Below are positions 17,319 through 26,075 of a stretch of DNA of 64,000 bases, piece after piece. This DNA is from UBA7985 sp002690455 (GTDB lineage: Bacteria; Pseudomonadota; Alphaproteobacteria; UBA7985). Location: contig CBFIIW010000002.1 in NCBI GenBank assembly GCA_965662775.1, positions 124,001 through 188,000 of the forward strand, in the 5' to 3' direction. A program made the position numbers and the translations under genes. The notes under the pieces are model-generated. The model did not search any database, was not told where the DNA came from, and worked only from the letters and a program-made list of their open reading frames with translations. The stretch's first letter is position 1. The number at the start of each line of letters is the position of its first letter.

Positions 17319-17771
17319 ATGACCCAAAGCCGCCTAAGGTGGATTGGTACCGGTGTGGGTGCCCTTGCGGCTTTATTGCCGGTGTTGTTTCTGAGCGGGT
17401 GCGCGGCGATCTCAACGTCCGCCAGCAGCGAAGACGACAGCTTCTTGATGGACTTTTTTTCCAGCCTTGGTTTGTTCCGGGACGATACTGAATTGGTGCG
17501 GGATCTTGATCCGAACGTCACCCCGCAAATGGCGCAGGACTATCTCGGTCAGTATCAACTCGATGCCCGTCACAAGGTATTCGCGATTTCGCCTTCAGGC
17601 GCCTTTGGCGTGGCAGAAGGTTTTTCCAGCGTAGATGACGCGAAGATTAAGGCGGTCGCGGAATGTGAAAAGGATCTGCAACCCGGTGACCTCGGCTGCG
17701 TCGTTTTTGACGTGGACGGCGTTGTCGTCTTTCGGCCGCCCCAGCGGGTGCCGATAATTCAGGCGGATTGA
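17319..17771 (+). CDS. Small lipoprotein with C-terminal cysteine-containing domain
   Basis: This 150-residue lipoprotein has a signal peptide ending in the lipobox LSGC (about residues 24-27), so it should be anchored to a membrane by that Cys. An acidic, Ser-rich stretch follows, then a C-terminal domain with VFAISPSGAFGVAEG and paired cysteines in AVAECEKD...LGCVVFDVDG. It resembles the shape of the lipoprotein at 24830-25381. ATG 17319 is chosen because the signal peptide begins there. The function is unknown. A strong terminator follows at 17862. Confidence 0.65.
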   Translation: MTQSRLRWIGTGVGALAALLPVLFLSGCAAISTSASSEDDSFLMDFFSSLGLFRDDTELVRDLDPNVTPQMAQDYLGQYQLDARHKVFAISPSGAFGVAEGFSSVDDAKIKAVAECEKDLQPGDLGCVVFDVDGVVVFRPPQRVPIIQAD

Positions 17772-17861
17772 CACGCCTGCCTGGTGGCTCCGGCCGCTGG
17801 GAAAACCGCTCAAAGCCCCGTATTCGTGGTGTTTGAGCACTGTCAACTCATGCTGCTACAC

Positions 17862-17901
17862 AAAAAGCGCGTCTGGGGTTCCTCCCGGGCGCGCTTTTTT
17901 G
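17862..17901 (+). terminator. Rho-independent terminator after lipoprotein gene
   Basis: The arm AAAAAGCGCG pairs with CGCGCTTTTTT around an 18-base loop, and the U-run completes a canonical terminator about 90 bases after the lipoprotein stop. The symmetry would allow it to work on both strands. Confidence 0.8.
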
Positions 17902-18281
17902 TTGGTTCCGTGGAGCGAGGGGGAAAAGCAGAGGGCGTTTCAGCTCTAAAGAATTGAACCGCCCTCCGCTTTGAGTATCGGGCTGCGGGGCTTACGGGGG
18001 AACGTCACAGCCCGTTAACTAAAAATTGAATTAACGCAAATGTGGCAGAGCTTCGAGAAAAAAAGGCACAAATCCTATGTTTTGTATTTGTCTGGCTTTC
18101 TTGCACTAAATTGTTTCTGGATAATTCGCTTTAACCTCCTCACAAAAATCAGTTTACGACCGGATTCGGCTATGGTATCGATTCGGATAATAAATCGCAT
18201 AAGTTGCGAAACAAAGTGTTTTCAGCCGCGCTTTAGCGCCGTCTCGCATTTCAGAGTTTGATATAGAGGTTGTCGTCCCGC
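17902..18281. promoter_or_regulatory. AT-rich upstream region of the MipA/OmpV-like gene
   Basis: These 380 bases are much AT-richer than the surroundings, especially 18020-18200. A 73-residue frame through the region (18040-18261) has non-coding composition and no ribosome binding site. The region most likely carries the promoter of the outer membrane gene. No specific operator is recognised. Confidence 0.45.
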
Positions 18282-19568
18282 ATGGCTCCCGACGCTATCT
18301 TCCAACACTGGACCCAGGCTGCTTTGTGCCTGGCAGCGCTCGCGCTGACCCCTTCGGTTGGTTGGACGCAAAGTGTGCGTGGCTCTCTCGATCTCAGCCA
18401 GCCGACGCTGCAAACCGTCGGTCAGACGCGGGGCGGAATCGCCCAAATGACGCAGCAGGTGCCGCTGTCTCCTTCGGTCTCACAGGCCGGTGCAGTCACA
18501 GTGCAGCCAGTTTATTTGGATGCAGTTAGCGATGCTGGAGTTGATGATGGGGTAGGGCAGAACGATCTGGCGCAACCGATCTATGCCTCGCCCCGCTTGG
18601 GTGAAGGTGATTTTCCTGATGACGCCTTCTTCACCCCGGGTTCAATGACTGATGATGGTCGGGTGCCGACTGCTTTCTCGGAAGACCCGAACAGCGCCTT
18701 GATTAACGTTGAGGCTGGTAACGGATCTTTGGCCAGCGACAGCGCCGCCTCGACTTCTCCGAGCAATACGACCACTCGAACCCGGACACCGGGTCGGGCT
18801 GTGATGGTCAACGAAGACGGTACTGAATTTGGCCTTCGCCCGAACGCTCTGGTCTTCGACACGGCATCCCGCCCCTTTGAACTTGTGGGGGACGTTGGGT
18901 CCTTCGGCAGTTACGAACCCGCTTGGGATGGCAGCGGGGAACAGATTTTCCTCGCCTATCCTTATGTCGATATCCGCCTGGGCGAACGCATTTACCTTTC
19001 GAATGATCGCGGCTTGGGGGTCAATCTGCTCGGCACCCGAAATGCTGAGGTTTCTGCCGCGCTGGACTATCGTTTACCGCGTCGAAAGGAAGACGCGCTG
19101 CGCGCGGTAGAAGAGGTTACGGGCGCAGTCACCGTGGGCGGTCGCCTTGATGTCTACATCCGGGAGTTAGGGCTGTTCGTGAATACAGATTTGGGCGTCT
19201 ATGGTGACATGCGAGGGTGGGACGTCGAAGTTGGCATGTCGTCGGTTCAACCGCTGACTGAACGAATTGCGATGAAGATTACTGGCGCGGTCTCCTGGGC
19301 CGACAAGCGCCTTCTTGATAATAAATTTCAGGTCACGGCAGAGGACGCCGCAGAACTCGGGGTGGCAGAGTACCAAACTGAGCAGTTCGGTCTGAAAGAT
19401 ATGCGGGTCAAAGGGGAGCTTAAGCTGTTCCTGACTGACCATTTTGGCCTTTACGGCTCGTCTGAAGTCAAAGTGCTCCTCGAACAAGCGGCTGCTAGCC
19501 CCTTGGTCGCCGAGCTGGGCGAGGCCGTACAATTCTCTACTAATCTTGGTCTGATATATCGCTTTTAG
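18282..19568 (+). CDS. MipA/OmpV-like outer membrane protein
   Basis: The 428-residue protein has a signal peptide (about 1-30) and a long low-complexity Ser/Thr/Asp-rich stretch to about residue 155. A beta-strand-rich domain follows and ends in aromatic YRF, as expected for BAM-dependent barrels. AYPYVDIRLGERIYLSNDRGLGVNLL and EVSAALDYRLPRRKED match the MipA/OmpV family, whose members are barrel or scaffold proteins linked to murein enzymes. The disordered N-terminal insert is longer than usual. An in-frame TTG lies four codons upstream, but ATG 18282 gives better spacing from AGAGG. Confidence 0.7.
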   Translation: MAPDAIFQHWTQAALCLAALALTPSVGWTQSVRGSLDLSQPTLQTVGQTRGGIAQMTQQVPLSPSVSQAGAVTVQPVYLDAVSDAGVDDGVGQNDLAQPIYASPRLGEGDFPDDAFFTPGSMTDDGRVPTAFSEDPNSALINVEAGNGSLASDSAASTSPSNTTTRTRTPGRAVMVNEDGTEFGLRPNALVFDTASRPFELVGDVGSFGSYEPAWDGSGEQIFLAYPYVDIRLGERIYLSNDRGLGVNLLGTRNAEVSAALDYRLPRRKEDALRAVEEVTGAVTVGGRLDVYIRELGLFVNTDLGVYGDMRGWDVEVGMSSVQPLTERIAMKITGAVSWADKRLLDNKFQVTAEDAAELGVAEYQTEQFGLKDMRVKGELKLFLTDHFGLYGSSEVKVLLEQAAASPLVAELGEAVQFSTNLGLIYRF

Positions 19569-19616
19569 TCCGCAAGACTAAATAGCTCGTTCCTCAATTC
19601 CAAACCTGGACCAAGT

Positions 19617-19645
19617 ACCCCGCCTTCGTGCGGGGTTCTTTTTTT
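19617..19645 (+). terminator. Rho-independent terminator after MipA/OmpV-like gene
   Basis: The perfect 7-bp stem ACCCCGC/GCGGGGT has a six-base loop and is followed closely by a run of seven T. It lies about 50 bases after the stop of the outer membrane gene. Confidence 0.88.
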
Positions 19646-19844
19646 GTAGAACTGCTCGGATTTTCCGATGTCAGCCCCTGTGGTTCTTATCAGGCGTGGA
19701 CAAGCTGCGATAATTTGTACGGCCTCGCCCCTTCTCAGGGTCGGCAGGGAATAACATGGCAAGGGGAATGCCAACTTCGACCCTTGGGCGGATAATGCAT
19801 TCAACTTTTTTTAAGGCGCGGTCGAGATTGTTGTGTGAATGATG

Positions 19845-20087
19845 TCAGCCGCCCGTCGGCGGAGCCTGTTGGATCAGCGGTAGCACCTGCCAGATGCCGT
19901 ATCCAAGGGCGCCCAGAAAGCCAAGAAGGATCGCAATCCGGGCAATTCCAGCAAGCCGGCGTATGGCTTGCTCAACAAGGAACCAGCTGACGGCGCCAAC
20001 GACGAAAGCGATACGCCCGTCCAGGGTCGCCACGTTATCGGAGGTCCCGACCATAAAATCGATACCCCACTGGATAAACTGTTCCAT
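19845..20087 (-). CDS. 80-residue inner membrane protein of unknown function
   Basis: This short protein has two predicted membrane spans (about residues 25-42 and 48-72) separated by a basic loop, RRLAGIAR, and a Pro/Gly-rich tail. The start is well supported by AAGGAG eight bases before ATG 20087. It is divergent from the YcgN gene and convergent with the outer membrane gene. No family is recognised; the size and two spans are compatible with a regulatory or small scaffold subunit. Confidence 0.6.
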   Translation of the reverse strand: MEQFIQWGIDFMVGTSDNVATLDGRIAFVVGAVSWFLVEQAIRRLAGIARIAILLGFLGALGYGIWQVLPLIQQAPPTGG

Positions 20088-20291
20088 TCTGGCACTCCTT
20101 CTTGCATCCAGCTATCGCAGTAAAATGTGGCAATGGCAGGGGACAGTGACGCCGACGCGGCGATCGGCGGTGCTCCGCTATGGCGACAACAGGACCAACG
20201 CGATTCACTGTCCGTCCCGCGGAGTAGGGGGCTTGACCGCAAGTCCCTTGGCGGACGATACCCCAGAGGTGATGAACGGGGGAAGCCAAGC

Positions 20292-20786
20292 ATGAATGAA
20301 CAGCCACCCTGGCGCCCGGACAGCTCTATCCTGCCCTCAGAATTCTGGGTTGATCGCCGTCTGGAAGATTTTTCTAACGAGGAGTGGGAAGCCCTGTGCG
20401 ATGGCTGCGGCCAGTGCTGTCTGGTCAAGCTGATCGACGAGGACGACGAACGCCTCTACATCACCGACGTGGCCTGTCGGGGATACAATTGTGCCAAAGG
20501 TGGTTGCGCGGTCTATGAACGCCGGAAGACTGTGGTGCCGGAGTGCATTGTTCTTGCCCCAGACACCGTGCGGGAGAGTCCGCACCTGTTCCCCCCTACC
20601 TGCGCCTATATTCGCATTTCACAGGGTGCCGACCTGCCGGACTGGCACCCGTTGCGCCATGCCGGTGATCGACGTGCGATGAAGGCGGCAGGTGTCGCTA
20701 TCGCCGGGAAGGTAGTTTCAGAAACTGAAGTGACCGATACCGATCTGGAAAATCGCATCCGGCCTTGGTTCAGCGATTTGCCTTAG
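20292..20786 (+). CDS. YcgN/UPF0260-family cysteine-cluster protein
   Basis: This 164-residue protein carries the family's CxxCxxCC cluster in CDGCGQCC (about residues 37-44) and further Cys in DVACRGYNC, GGCAVYE and PECIVL. Together they make a probable zinc or iron-binding domain. The length matches bacterial YcgN proteins, whose function is not established. ATG 20292 is preferred because family similarity starts there and GGGGGAAG lies upstream; the upstream frame is Arg-rich non-family sequence. No operon partner is evident. Confidence 0.85.
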   Translation: MNEQPPWRPDSSILPSEFWVDRRLEDFSNEEWEALCDGCGQCCLVKLIDEDDERLYITDVACRGYNCAKGGCAVYERRKTVVPECIVLAPDTVRESPHLFPPTCAYIRISQGADLPDWHPLRHAGDRRAMKAAGVAIAGKVVSETEVTDTDLENRIRPWFSDLP

Positions 20787-20844
20787 ACCGCTTCGGCCAC
20801 CGCGCTGCTCGCCGCACCGTGATTGCAGCGTGGTCTAGGGACCT

Positions 20845-21471
20845 TCAGAGAGATTTAAGCCGCGCGATCAGGGTTGCGCGTGCTTCGCTCAGGATACTCT
20901 CTGCCAGCTCGTCCGTGATCCGTGCCATCGGGTTGAAAATACGGGCAAAAATGAACCAGTACGAGAGCAAGCCGATGTAGTTTTCTGCGGCCGTGGAGAA
21001 GCTGGCGCTTGGAAGTTGTCCGGCGGTTACTTTCTGCTGTAAAAAGGCGATCAATCGTGCGCGAAAGGGATTGCGGCCAAGCGTATAAATCTTGTCCTTC
21101 AGCTCGGGAAAACGACTGACCTCACTGATGATGATACGGAAGATGTTGAGTGTATCTTCATCTCGCAGCAGCTCCACAAAACTTGCCGAAATCCGTTTCA
21201 GGCCCTCGTCTAGCGGCAACTCGGGGTCAACATTGTCGGCTGGAAAGGCCGTGTCGAAACTGCGGATCCGGTCCGCAACCACGGCTTCGAACAGCGTTTC
21301 CTTGTTAGCGTAGTGCTTATAGAGCGTAGCCGTCGATACGTCTGCGGCCTTCGCAATGCCGGCCATAGCAGCCCCTTGATACCCATGGTCGAGGAACACA
21401 CGCTGAGCTGCGGCAACGATGGCTTCGCGCTTTCCCTCACGGATCGACTGACGGTAGGTTTCGAGACTCAC
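20845..21471 (-). CDS. TetR-family transcriptional regulator
   Basis: The 208-residue repressor has an N-terminal helix-turn-helix (residues about 12-60; GAAMAGIAKAADVSTATLYKHYANKETLF is the signature segment, named here by its ends GAAMAG and KETLF). Its helical ligand domain is of the AefR-like type. GTG 21471 gives the usual family length with AAGGGG upstream; upstream in-frame codons would add an atypical tail. Targets are unknown. The adjacent DUF882 peptidase on the same strand ends 105 bases upstream. Confidence 0.85.
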   Translation of the reverse strand: MSLETYRQSIREGKREAIVAAAQRVFLDHGYQGAAMAGIAKAADVSTATLYKHYANKETLFEAVVADRIRSFDTAFPADNVDPELPLDEGLKRISASFVELLRDEDTLNIFRIIISEVSRFPELKDKIYTLGRNPFRARLIAFLQQKVTAGQLPSASFSTAAENYIGLLSYWFIFARIFNPMARITDELAESILSEARATLIARLKSL

Positions 21472-21576
21472 CAGGGCCCCTTCTAAATTGACACTGCGCG
21501 CAGGGTGTAGCGGCAAATCAGGCCAAAGTAAAACCGGGGCGGCAAATGGTGTGTCGATGCGAGGTGGCGATTACAC

Positions 21577-22887
21577 TCAGGCCCGGTACTGTGAGGCAAG
21601 GGGGCGATACTGTGCAGGCCAGCTCCGGGTCGGACCGGTATCGATATGGACGAAGTTTGAACTGGGGTAGAAGCCAACCCCGCCGGCATCTGAGCGGAGT
21701 GCAGCGATATAAACGTCACGGATCTCCGCGCCTTCGACGAAGAAATCCATCGCGCGCCCTCGGACATGGTAGCTGTTTTTGGCTACGCCGGCCGAGCGCT
21801 CGCGCAGGAGTTGATTGGTTTCTGGAGACCGGTAGCCAGAGACCAGATGCAGGACGGCGCTGTCGCTACCTCGTGTTTGCATAGCGATCTGGTGAGCGGC
21901 GTCAAACAGGCTGCGGTCGATATCTCGCACCTGACCGTTTCGGTGGTCTCGCAGCAGATGGCTCAGCTCGGCCAAGGCGCCGCGATCATAGCGCCCTTTG
22001 GAAACAAAGCGCACGCGCAGCTTTTCGCCCGTGTGGGTCGACGCGATGGTAAGCGTCCTTTCGTCTGCGCTGGCGCGGTCGAGGTCCAAGGGCGTCTCTA
22101 TCGGCGTCATACCGGCGAGTTGGTTGGCTTCATCGGTCGGGTTAAGCCGTGATCCCAGAGAACCAACGGGAACCTGCGACGGTGCATCGTTGAGCGCCAC
22201 GTGAACTGGGATATCGCTGCTGCCACGCTGGGCTGGCAACGTTGGCATATCCGCCATCAAGGGGACGTCAACGGGCAGGCTGGGACGCGAAGACGGTAGC
22301 GTGATCTGCGGTGCCGCGATGCCCGTCGCAGCAGCCCCTACCGCCCCGAGAGACGCAACAGAAGTTGATGATATAATTGGCGATGGTGCATTCAGCACAG
22401 GGGTCGCCGGCACCGTGGGGGCAGTCGGCGGTGTTGTCTCGGCTATACTGCTTGCAGCTTGCTCCGCCTGCGCCCGATTTGTTTCCAGCAGGTAGGTCAG
22501 CATACTGTCGAAATCTTCACCCGATGTCTTATCGACGAAGGCGAGGCTGGGATCCTGGTCCTGGAGGTCGAGATCGCTGTCGCTGTATTCCACCAATTCG
22601 ACCGGTGCACGCTCCAGAAATCCAGAGCGCTGCAGCATCAGCTTGTTCATCGGCAGTCGGTCAAAGCCAAGGCCGCTTCCGGTCAGTTGCCGGTCGGCAA
22701 GACCGAGGCGTGAGCCTTGATAAAGACTGTACGCTGTCCCGGCCAGACCGAGCGCGATAAAGCTTTTAAGTGCTGCGCGACGGCCCGTCCGACGGGTGGA
22801 ATGCGATAGCACAGACCGGCCGCGCCCAATGGCTTCAGCAATCGTATCCAGAACCAAATGCATGTCCGAAGCGAACCCCTTGTTCAC
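21577..22887 (-). CDS. DUF882/YcbK-family M15-like peptidase with Tat-like signal
   Basis: The C-terminal part (about residues 280-430) has the YcbK peptidase motifs: SGYRSPETN, then HVRGRAMDFF with two zinc ligands (HxxGxAxD), and FVHIDTGPTRSW with the third histidine. The family is thought to be a cell-wall endopeptidase. The N-terminus has an Arg-pair region, TRRTGRRAALKSF, before a hydrophobic stretch, resembling a Tat signal or anchor, which fits the tatABC genes in this window. Between lies a long Ala/Pro/Ser/Thr-rich linker, so the 436-residue total exceeds the common 180-200. It lies downstream of the L,D-transpeptidase on the same strand, a pairing common in alphaproteobacteria. Confidence 0.85.
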   Translation of the reverse strand: MNKGFASDMHLVLDTIAEAIGRGRSVLSHSTRRTGRRAALKSFIALGLAGTAYSLYQGSRLGLADRQLTGSGLGFDRLPMNKLMLQRSGFLERAPVELVEYSDSDLDLQDQDPSLAFVDKTSGEDFDSMLTYLLETNRAQAEQAASSIAETTPPTAPTVPATPVLNAPSPIISSTSVASLGAVGAAATGIAAPQITLPSSRPSLPVDVPLMADMPTLPAQRGSSDIPVHVALNDAPSQVPVGSLGSRLNPTDEANQLAGMTPIETPLDLDRASADERTLTIASTHTGEKLRVRFVSKGRYDRGALAELSHLLRDHRNGQVRDIDRSLFDAAHQIAMQTRGSDSAVLHLVSGYRSPETNQLLRERSAGVAKNSYHVRGRAMDFFVEGAEIRDVYIAALRSDAGGVGFYPSSNFVHIDTGPTRSWPAQYRPLASQYRA

Positions 22888-23063
22888 GCATAATCACAAG
22901 CTCCCCGGATATAATCCAGTGTGAATGCACGAAAAAAATGTGTTGCCCGCCCTCCTATAGAGTCAAAACTCCGTGTAAGCAACGCAAAAGGACGATTTCA
23001 CAGCAGGTTGTGCCCGGCTATTGTGGTCGAATTATAGCAAAATCTCCGATGTCATTTCCCGAG

Positions 23064-24731
23064 TCATAGCAACCGGCTAATCAGCTCTCGGTCCAATTCA
23101 TAGGGATCGCCCACCAATTGCAGCTGACCTTCGCTATCCACAAACGCGGTCATATAAGACAAGAACACCTGTACGGGCTCGACTGGTTTAGCGAACACTG
23201 TCGATCCAGCATCCATGGCCCGGTTTATCCGCTGGTCATCCCAGTTGGTGCCCTCAAGCAAATAGGCAGCAAGCGCCTCAGGGTCAGCCACACGGACACA
23301 ACCCGACGACTGCGCACGGTTTTGGTGTTCGAACAGATGCGTGCTCGGCGTATCGTGGAGAAAGATCGCCATGTCGTTCGTCAGTGAAAACCGGACACCG
23401 CCCAGGGGTCCAACAGCGCTGGGGGGCAAGCGCAGGGTGATCTTCCGCGAAATCCGCGGGTCGTGCCATTGCACACGGTATGGGCTGATGATCTGCCCAT
23501 CCTTGTAGACCTCGAAGCCCTCAACGATGGCGAAACCGGGGTCAGCCCGCAGGTTGGCGAGGTAGTCTTTCTCAAGGATCGAGCGAGGCACGGTCCAATC
23601 GGGTGAAAACTTGAGCGAGACAATCTGGTCGGACAAGACGGGGGTAGGGCGTGAGTTTCGACCCACAACGACGGGCATAGACAGACGCTCTTCCTCGCCC
23701 TCTCGTGCGACCAGTTGATAGTTCGCGATATTCACACGCACGTGCTTGGTGCGGATCAGTCGCTCTTCCCATCGCAGGCGTTCGAGATTGGCGAGTACCA
23801 GCCCGAGGCGGTTTTCAAGCGTGGTATTCATCTTCGCCTTGGACTTGGCGCCGATGATCCCATCGACCACCAGCCCGTGCCGGGTCTGATAGCGGCGCAC
23901 GGCGGCTTCCAGCGCTTCGTCAAAGCGATCCGCTTCGGTGCTCGACGCTGAAAGGTCGTCTTCACGTTCGCGGTCAAGCCGCAGATCGCCGGTTGCAAGA
24001 AGATGCAGGCGAAGCTGAATTACGGTTGGGTCGCGGGTGCCAAGGCTAAGCAGCGGGCCTTCACCGATGGTTGGAAGGGGCAGGGCAATGCCTTGTCGCA
24101 TCTCGGCCAGTACGCGCTGTAAGGCTCGATACTCCGGCGTATTGGGTGCAAGACCGATCAGAAAGGTTGGCAGTCCGCCCGCATCGGCCGAGAACCCGGC
24201 CAGAATGTCTTCTGGCTCCTGCTTCAGCGCGTTCGCATATCGCCCGTTATAGATGTCTGACGCATAGCGCAGGGTGGCGGCTGTCAGCATCAGATCTTGA
24301 TGGATCATTCGTCCGGGCTCGTCGAAACTGGCGAGCTGTGCCAGGCCGTCTTCCCAGTAGTTCGCTGGCTTAAGGCCGTGCTCGCCAGCCGCCTGCAGCA
24401 ATACCAGTGTCGGTATGGTATCCGCGTGCCAGCCGTCTTCAGTAATGAAGAGTGGAGTAAATTCCCGCTGAGCATAAAAGGCCTTGAGCGATTCTCGACT
24501 CACACCAAAGGTTCGAAGATCTGCGGGCAGGTCCACGTCCAGAACCGCTTGCAGCGCAGCAGGGCCTGCCAATTCGCTGATCAGACTGGGTTGAGGCGGG
24601 ATGGCCCTCGCAGTCTGCTGCGGTGCAGGCCAAAGGGTCAGAAACAAACAAAGACAAGCGGCGAGTCCTGAAAACGAACCGGCCTTTGCCCGACGGACGC
24701 CGAAAATACGACGGATCGAGGTATATACCAT
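23064..24731 (-). CDS. L,D-transpeptidase, YcbB type
   Basis: The 555-residue periplasmic enzyme forms 3-3 crosslinks in peptidoglycan. The order of parts is a signal peptide (about 18-45), a YcbB-type scaffold domain (AFYAQREFTPLFI, then HGLKPANYW), and a peptidoglycan-binding domain near residue 285-310 (VRRYQTRHGLVVDGIIG). The YkuD catalytic domain follows, with IFLHDTPSTHLF and the nucleophile Cys in SSGCVRV. All catalytic motifs are intact. ATG 24731 is preferred to TTG 24740; the leader is AT-rich and the ribosome binding site is weak. It probably acts with the peptidase downstream in wall remodelling. Confidence 0.92.
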   Translation of the reverse strand: MVYTSIRRIFGVRRAKAGSFSGLAACLCLFLTLWPAPQQTARAIPPQPSLISELAGPAALQAVLDVDLPADLRTFGVSRESLKAFYAQREFTPLFITEDGWHADTIPTLVLLQAAGEHGLKPANYWEDGLAQLASFDEPGRMIHQDLMLTAATLRYASDIYNGRYANALKQEPEDILAGFSADAGGLPTFLIGLAPNTPEYRALQRVLAEMRQGIALPLPTIGEGPLLSLGTRDPTVIQLRLHLLATGDLRLDREREDDLSASSTEADRFDEALEAAVRRYQTRHGLVVDGIIGAKSKAKMNTTLENRLGLVLANLERLRWEERLIRTKHVRVNIANYQLVAREGEEERLSMPVVVGRNSRPTPVLSDQIVSLKFSPDWTVPRSILEKDYLANLRADPGFAIVEGFEVYKDGQIISPYRVQWHDPRISRKITLRLPPSAVGPLGGVRFSLTNDMAIFLHDTPSTHLFEHQNRAQSSGCVRVADPEALAAYLLEGTNWDDQRINRAMDAGSTVFAKPVEPVQVFLSYMTAFVDSEGQLQLVGDPYELDRELISRLL

Positions 24732-24829
24732 GGATTTCAATTTTTATTAAATGTTTATAAAAAATAAGAGTAATTGCTATGAGAGTGGTATAGCAAATTT
24801 GGTGGGCTTTGGGAAATGGGAACACACAC

Positions 24830-25381
24830 ATGGGGCTTCACACTTTGAAAGACGGGTCCTTAGTCTTAGGCAACAGGCTTCGTCGGGTAGGTTTCGCACT
24901 GGTTGCAGTGGGGCTGGTGCTGGGGCTTAGCGGCTGTGACTCGCTCGGTATTTTCAGCGTGTTTGGCGACTTTGAAGACGAAGACGGCGGCGTTGTGCTG
25001 ATAGAAGAGGGCAACATCTCTCGTCAAATAGGGCTTAACGCGCCGACGACGGCAACGAACGCCATTTCTGAAGCCGCACCGGCTCCGTTGTTGTCTGACA
25101 CTGCAGCTCCGACGCCATTGACCGGCTGGCAGCCAAGCGTCGATTTAAATCAGGACATTCGCACTTACCTCGTGCAACTCGGCCCCAAGGCTATGGCGGC
25201 AACTGCTCCGATGCCAGGCGGAGCCCAGGCCTGGGCTTTTGTACATGGTCGCGGCACGGCTGATGAGGTTCAGGAAGGCGCGCTGGCGATCTGCAGGCGG
25301 GCCGCCCGTTGTCAGTCGATTACCCAGGGCTGTGAACTGTTGTACATTGATAACAAGCTACAGACGCTGTCTTGGTTGTGA
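24830..25381 (+). CDS. Small lipoprotein with C-terminal cysteine motif
   Basis: The 183-residue product has a signal peptide with lipobox LSGC (about residues 34-37). An acidic segment, FGDFEDEDGG, and an Ala/Pro/Thr-rich linker follow. The C-terminal part has three cysteines (AICRRAARCQS...GCELLYIDNK) and ends in SWL. It recalls the lipoprotein at 17319-17771 in layout. The function is unknown. ATG 24830 is chosen over TTG 24809, with GGGA nine bases upstream. The gene is divergent from the L,D-transpeptidase, with 98 bases between starts, which hints at a cell-envelope role. Confidence 0.6.
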   Translation: MGLHTLKDGSLVLGNRLRRVGFALVAVGLVLGLSGCDSLGIFSVFGDFEDEDGGVVLIEEGNISRQIGLNAPTTATNAISEAAPAPLLSDTAAPTPLTGWQPSVDLNQDIRTYLVQLGPKAMAATAPMPGGAQAWAFVHGRGTADEVQEGALAICRRAARCQSITQGCELLYIDNKLQTLSWL

Positions 25382-25467
25382 TGGGCGCCGCGTAGGCTGA
25401 GGCCCCTTCGCCGAACGCCTGAGGCAAAGGCCAATTTTCCAGGTAGGTCTGCCTCTGTTTATATGGG

Positions 25468-26073
25468 TCAGGGTGCGATCCACGCGGCTCGGCGTTGCCC
25501 GGCGAGCCCATAATCAAAGAGCATGCGCCGGTGATTGCCGTCGAGGCTAAGCGCCTCAAGACGGTCGGCTTGCAGGTGGAGAACACGGAAGTTAGCCCGT
25601 GCCCGCTTAAGGTCATCGGCCGTCAGATCGTCTACGGCAACGGTGGTGTTCTCAGGCTCCAGCAGTGCCGTGCCCGGGTCGACGCGGTTCGCGTAGATGG
25701 CCTTGGTCGACAGGGTGAGCTTTGACCAGGCCAGCTCTGTTTCCGATTGGCGTGGATCGAGGATCTCCACCCGCCCGAGCACTGTAACCTGCAGCTTCTT
25801 CTTCGGTTCATAGAAGGATAGGCTGGCGTGCTTCGCCCGCGGGAGAACCACCGCTTTCCGCGAACGAGCGTCAGTGTGGATCTCAAAGCGTTTGGCGGAC
25901 CTGTCGATGTCACGTAGCACGATAGTCCGTGGTACGGGGGTGAAGCCGTCGAGGTAACACAGCGTCCCCCAGTGAAAAGCGTGACGTGGTTTGCTGGCAC
26001 CTTCACGCAACTCATTCCAAACTACATCGTGGGCAAGTTTGAGGTCGTCAAAGGGCTTAGGTAAAGGTGCCAT
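25468..26073 (-). CDS. Pyridoxamine 5'-phosphate oxidase-like flavoprotein
   Basis: The 201-residue protein has the split-barrel FMN-binding fold of the PNPOx-like superfamily: HAFHWGTLCYL, VPRTIVLRDID, FEIHTDARSRKAV and ASLSFYEPKKKLQVTVLGRVEI follow the family order. True PdxH has a C-terminal PLP-binding signature that is not evident here, so the substrate is open. The start at ATG 26073 lies two bases after the SapC stop, so translation is probably coupled. It is convergent with the lipoprotein gene. Confidence 0.78.
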   Translation of the reverse strand: MAPLPKPFDDLKLAHDVVWNELREGASKPRHAFHWGTLCYLDGFTPVPRTIVLRDIDRSAKRFEIHTDARSRKAVVLPRAKHASLSFYEPKKKLQVTVLGRVEILDPRQSETELAWSKLTLSTKAIYANRVDPGTALLEPENTTVAVDDLTADDLKRARANFRVLHLQADRLEALSLDGNHRRMLFDYGLAGQRRAAWIAP

Positions 26074-26075
26074 GA

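Noticed and set aside
18040..18261. 73-residue frame upstream of the MipA/OmpV-like gene
   Set aside because: AT-rich, no ribosome binding site, non-coding codon pattern; treated as promoter region.
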